From the NCBI GenBank assembly GCA_037903355.1, contig JBAJFE010000023.1:1984001-2048000 (forward strand): a stretch of DNA of 64,000 nt, written 5' to 3'. Each line of letters opens with the position of its first letter. The stretch's first letter is position 1. Both the position numbers and the translations under genes were made by a program. A model generated the notes under the pieces. The model ran no database searches and was not told the origin of the DNA. It worked only from the letters and a program-made list of their open reading frames with translations. This document shows, piece after piece, positions 28,501 through 34,500 of this stretch. This DNA is from Trichuris trichiura. Lineage: Eukaryota; Nematoda; Enoplea; Trichinellida; Trichuridae.

Positions 28501-31500
28501 GTATGGCTGGACAAAGCATTTAAACGCTGAGGGCCATATGACCATCTGTTCAACGTATTAATGATAAATGGATGAACAACACAAAAGGCAAGAAAAATCT
28601 CCCTCATCAATAAGCTTACGCTTTCTTGCAAAACTTATTCAGGGTAACACCTCTTATTATTGACAAAGAGACGGAGCTTCCTTAAACCGCTTAATAATGA
28701 ATAGCAAATGGCAACATTGTAAACAAAAGTACGGAGAACTTCAAGAGGATCTTACAACGAAGCTATACTTTCAAAAGACAGCACTGGTTAAAAGTACGCG
28801 CCGCCGCTGCATTGTGGTTATATATAAAAAAGGGAAAAATTTCTTGTGATTCGCATAAAATGCAACTTCGTACCATTAGGGATTCTCCAGCTTCTAATAT
28901 TTTTCCATCCTCGCAATGCGGATCAATTGAGCGATTCGTCACTTCATCGTTTAACCTTAAATAATCTACATAATCACCACGTACGGCAGTTCACAAATAC
29001 TTATCTCTTGTATACCTAAATGTATTTGTTACCATTATTGGGGAAGGTCACGGTTAGCTCGTTTTAATGAAGAAGCGAAGCAGTATTAAAATTCCGAGCT
29101 TTTAGGCATCCAACGAGCCCCGTCGTCAGCGTAAAAAATAGGCTAGCTAAGAATGACTCAAATTCAACGAAATTGACACTTAATGATACTTGTGCGGTAT
29201 AATTTTCTTTTTTGAAAAATCCTCAGCGCAGAAACCTATTTTAAAAAAATATAGCTTTGTTACGCTGGGCAAATACTGGACTATAACTTTAAAAATGTTT
29301 ACTATACACTGAGTTGAAGTTCTGCTTGGAAGCTTGACAAATCATCTGCAAGCAATTCTTAAATTCGCTATTTTACACTTACCGTTGCAACAGACGCGCT
29401 TCACGCGCAATAACGTCTCCCTTCACGGAAACACGTTGAAGAATCTTTTCGGGTAGTTGCAGCTTTAGATTATTGCCTATTTTATCAACGAAAGCCTATA
29501 ACGCAGATTAATACCGTCGAATTTGACGAAGATTAACAGTTCTTACTAGGATAGTGCCATTTTGTTTTCTTAACTTTACAGGGAATCCACCTGCAACTTT
29601 CAAAGGAAATTTAAGTATACCAGAAGAGTTTCTTCGCCAAACGCCTTTAACAAGCGAGCCGACTGTCCAAGTCTATGAAACAAACATTTTTAAAGTAAAA
29701 CTTCCGTTAAAATGTGATTTCTTCGTACGGGACCGTATATTTTCATAATGCAAAGGTTTTATTACGGAGTAGTTCTCGTTTTAACGCGTGTAAACTCCGG
29801 AGCTTTCGGGTCGACCGGGACCCGTCTTCAGCGGTTGTGATTTATGGGTATGACCCGGTCGACCTGAAAGCTCCGGAGTTTACGCGCATTAAAACGAGAA
29901 CTACTCCGTAATAAAACCTTTGCATTATGAAAACTTCCGTTAAAGTAAATGAGCGCCATGTAAAGCTTACCTCTTTCTCGAGAACAATGCGTATTGTCCA
30001 CAGTTTACCATCAGCAGCTTCCAGGTCAACCTCAAATTCCTTTGCACCTGGCAATTCCTGAAGCTTCAAAAGTACCATACGTTCATCAGACCCTTCCTTC
30101 GTTTCCGGAACTGGTGGCAACTTAAACAAGTTTGTCACACTTAAGTTTGCGAAAATGAAAATTACAGAAGCGTAAACGAATTGAGCTAAACGTATTTTTC
30201 TACGAAGTTGAGACAATCTCATTCTTCCAGTATTCTGCTCACGTCAGACAAAATAATGCCTCCTTGCTTTATTAAGCGTTCATTGATGCACAACAAACTT
30301 AGGACTGACGTATGGGGACGATACGAAAAACGTTTCCCTACGTCAATTTATCAAGCGCTATCTGATTTGCACTTCAATGCCCTCTACTTATTTTTTGTGT
30401 TGCAATGTAAGAAAGTGCATCGAAAAGATATCCTAATGCTACGTTAATACAGTACTTGCAGCCTATGATTATGCACAAACCGCATGCATCAAATTTTAAC
30501 GAGATAAGTTATCTTACCATCCATTGCTTCTCAGTTTGCTTTAAGCGGCTTTTATTTTCCCCCGCTTCTTTAGGATGCGCTGCGGGCTGAGTATTATCAG
30601 TGCCGGGAACACCACGCTTCGTTGCCAAAGGATCTCTTAAAAACAAATTCTAACAACAACGACAATAACAACAATAATATGACCACGAAAAGAGAATTAG
30701 GTCATGAAAGGCTAATTATCAGAAGAAGAGCACATTAAGCCTCAGACATAAATTTTCGCGAAATATCCCACTACAGTGTAATCGTTTCACAAATTAATTT
30801 TTCTGCTCACCTTTCTACCTTGCCGGTGTTAATTTCGTACAAAGTAAAGTCACCGTCGACGGTCACACTCGTGACTGGCACGGTTAAATCGACAATGTCG
30901 TAAATAGTTTGATTGTCAATTGTTGCCTGCAAAGTGAGTCTTGTCAAAAATGGTAAACCGTTTTACCCCAATCCACACCTTAACATTCATACCGTCCAAT
31001 GCAACTGTTACGATGAAAATTCTTTCCTGACCAACAGCAATTTCCATTTTCCGGTATCTTTTAACAGGCAAATCGTTTTCGATTTGCGAATTGAGCACCC
31101 ACGTCTTCAACAACAGAACAACATGCAAATTTCAACAGACGGATAACATATGAACAGACGAACCTTATTCTCATAAACACCTCTGATATACCAAACCAGG
31201 TTTTCGTTTGCATAAAACTGAATCAGTGAATGTCGCGCATTAGGCTTCAGCGATACTTGAAGGTACAAAATTTGCTTATATTGAGGCTCTTCAAATTTTG
31301 TGGTGATGGGAAGAGACTGGAAAAGTCAATCAATCGTCAGTAGCAAAGGAAACATGCCCTGCACGATAAAGAAATGTAAAAGCGGACCTGCTTCAGTAAG
31401 TGGCAATACATTAGCAAAGGATATATTACTAGTGATAATCGTCTCCAACGACCCTAACTAAACAGTCTATATATACACAACAATGTCTATTTCCTATTGC

Positions 31501-34500
31501 TTATTGCTACTATAAATACGAAGAAATACTGACGTCGAGGACGAGTGAATGAAAACTTCATAAGAACTCGTTCAGCTTTTTAGACAGTTTTTGTTTGAAG
31601 CGGCTCAGCTCATAAACAACAACTGATATCGGAATCTTCACCGTGAAGGCAATAATACCTTCCACCATAATTTTATGCAAGAATAACACTTAGGTCTCAC
31701 AACATAGCAAATATGAAACTGTAATTCTTCCGAAACTTAAAAAAGCATGCGAACCCCATACGTATCTCCTTGCAGGCGTTCACCGCTACATCTGACAATC
31801 ATCGAGGTTCCCCTACGCTAAACTACCAAACTCTACTCAAAGGTATATGTTCAATAAACTCCTACCAATGGTTTCACTTTCATCCATTCCATTTCAACCA
31901 ATCTCTTTTGACGGCCAGCATCCTCGTCCGCGTCGTCGCTTCTTGGTACATAGTTACTTGAAAAACTTCATATGCAAAAAGTGTATCTCTTCAATGCACA
32001 GTTCTCACCTTTCCATTGGTAGTACAATTGCTTTTTGAAGCAGAAAGTCACCGTGAATCAGAGCTCCGGTTAAAGGCTTATCCGGCAAATCACGGAAGTC
32101 ATATATAGTTTGATTGCCAAATCTGGCCTGCAGTATGCTTCGGTCACATACTGCGGTAGTAAAAGAGGAAGTACAAATACCTCAACGTAACCGCCATTCA
32201 TTATCACCGTAACGTTAAAAGTCTTTCCGGCAGTGTGATCAACACTCATTTGAAAATATCTTTGTTCCTGCCACAACGATTTCCTTTTCCAGTTTAGCAC
32301 CCACAACTGGCAACATGTGCAGATTAGTTAAGTTGATAAATCGCTAAGAAAGCTGTAAAATACTTTCGAATCGTAATAGCCTCTGAAGTGCCAGACAATA
32401 GCATCACCCACGTAGAAGTCAATAATCGTACTATACGGTTTCGGCTTCAGCGAAGTTTGCATAAATAAAAATTGAGTAGCACTAGGCAGCTTGAAAGGCA
32501 ACCAAAACGGAAGCGCCTGAAAGAATTACAACCGCTACAATATGTATAACCTTTCTTGATCCTACGTTGAGCCAAAGTTCGAACAACTGCTACCGTAGAA
32601 CAATTGGCTTTTTCTCAGGCAACTAACGTAGCTTATCTACCAGAGTGGCATGAAGCCTATTAAGCTACAAGAAATTTCAAGTAAAAAGTCCATGAAACAA
32701 CGCAATTTCTAACCATTACAATTTTGCACTACAAATGCTATTGCAAAATGTTAAATCGCTCACAAGATTCAATCCCGACGGCACCCCATTTTCCAAGAAT
32801 GGGTTTCTTTCCCTGATGAAGCTTTCGATTCTTGCCTTCTCCCTTTCTGTCATTATTGGATCCCTTAAGAAACAATGTACTTACTATCTGGGCGCGAAGA
32901 AAACAGAACGGAGCTCATGGGGCGAACTTACTCTTTCAGTACCACTGCTTCCGCTCCATGCAGGAAAAAGTCACCCTCCACATTAACACTGGTTACTGGA
33001 TAATCCCTTTGTGCAACATTATCCACAATTGTCTGGTTATCAATCGTAGTCTTGTAACACACGCTATGGATTAGAGCGCAAGTTTATCCTGGCACTTACG
33101 ATGACTTTTCCATCTTCTATTTTTATCGTTACGTTGAAAAGTCTCCCATCGACCTTTGCAATTTTCATTTGTTCGTACCTATCTTTTTCCCACTTTTGAT
33201 CGATCCACGAATTAAGCACCCATCTCTGCAATGTCAAATGTTCAGGCGAATGACAGCATATTCATTTCCGCACTAACCGAGTTTGCGTAGTCGCCCCTGA
33301 TATGCCATACAACGTCGAAATTTGAGTAAACGTCAATCAGCGTAACTTTCGCATTTGGCAGCAGAGAAACTTGCATGGAGAACAACAGGGATTTACCAAA
33401 TTTCGCAAAGTGTGCTCTATGTGGAAGCGCCTGAAACGTTCGCGTATTGAAAGCATCCGCCAAAAGCATGCAAAAAAATCTGTGAGCGCATTTCTCCGTC
33501 ACCTGCCAAAAGGTGTCTTCCATCTTGCATTACACGTTGGCTCAGAATAAATGAACAACAAACTATACTAAATCGCATAAAGATTTACCAAGTATCGCTT
33601 TTCGTTCACTTCCGCAATTTCCGATATTACACCATTAGGTCTCCTCTGTTCGGGTGAATCTTTGGTATCCCTTGAATTTGCATAACTGAATCAGCGCAAA
33701 ACCTTTGCGCTTTGAAGGGTAAGATCTAGTTGAAGCGCACGTAGCACACTTACGTTAACGTCGTTACATTCATGGAGTACAGAGCAAAAAGGCCCCATAT
33801 GGACACCTTTGTGATCGGTTTATAACCGACAGGTAGGACGTCATAGATGATTTGATTATCAACAGTAGCCTACGTATAAGTGCCAATTATGTAAGTAGTG
33901 GCATGATGCAACTCTTACTTTTACTTTACCATCTTTGAGTACGGCAGTTACATTGAACATACGTCCTTTTTGTATTGGCACGGTCATATTAACCGTGCGC
34001 TGAAGCTTCCACTTTCCATTCACTTTGTATTCCGTAACAAAGGCCTATAAACACGTACTCCTCCAAAAACAAATAAGCTACACAATTTTTTTACGTGGTA
34101 AAGTTTCATTTGTACGAAACAGATTTCATTTTAACAGATCATTCCGTATATTTAATAATTACGGAAAACGTACAAACCGTTTGTTGTGCTCTTACACAGG
34201 AATTCAAAATCTTCGTAGCTTTCCATTTTCAACGATCGCAAACACAGGCCCTATGCGCGATGAGATTATTCATACAAGGATAGGTCAGGTCAGTTACATA
34301 ATGAGAAAGTGGATTGGCGAGATTTTTAATAGCTGAAAAGTCAGCTTTCAGTCACTTAAAGTTAAAGCTATTATGAACCCCGCCAGCCTTCCTAAGACTA
34401 CGTAACTAACCTGACAAACCCCTATACTACTAACTTCTCCGTACATAGGGTCTCTATTTGTGATTGTCGAAAACGGAGAGCGCTAGGAGCCAAAAACTTC

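Noticed and set aside
29842..30222. Minus-strand 126-codon frame taken as one exon
   Set aside because: The real coding part is 29971-30120; the rest reads into introns and the palindromic element.
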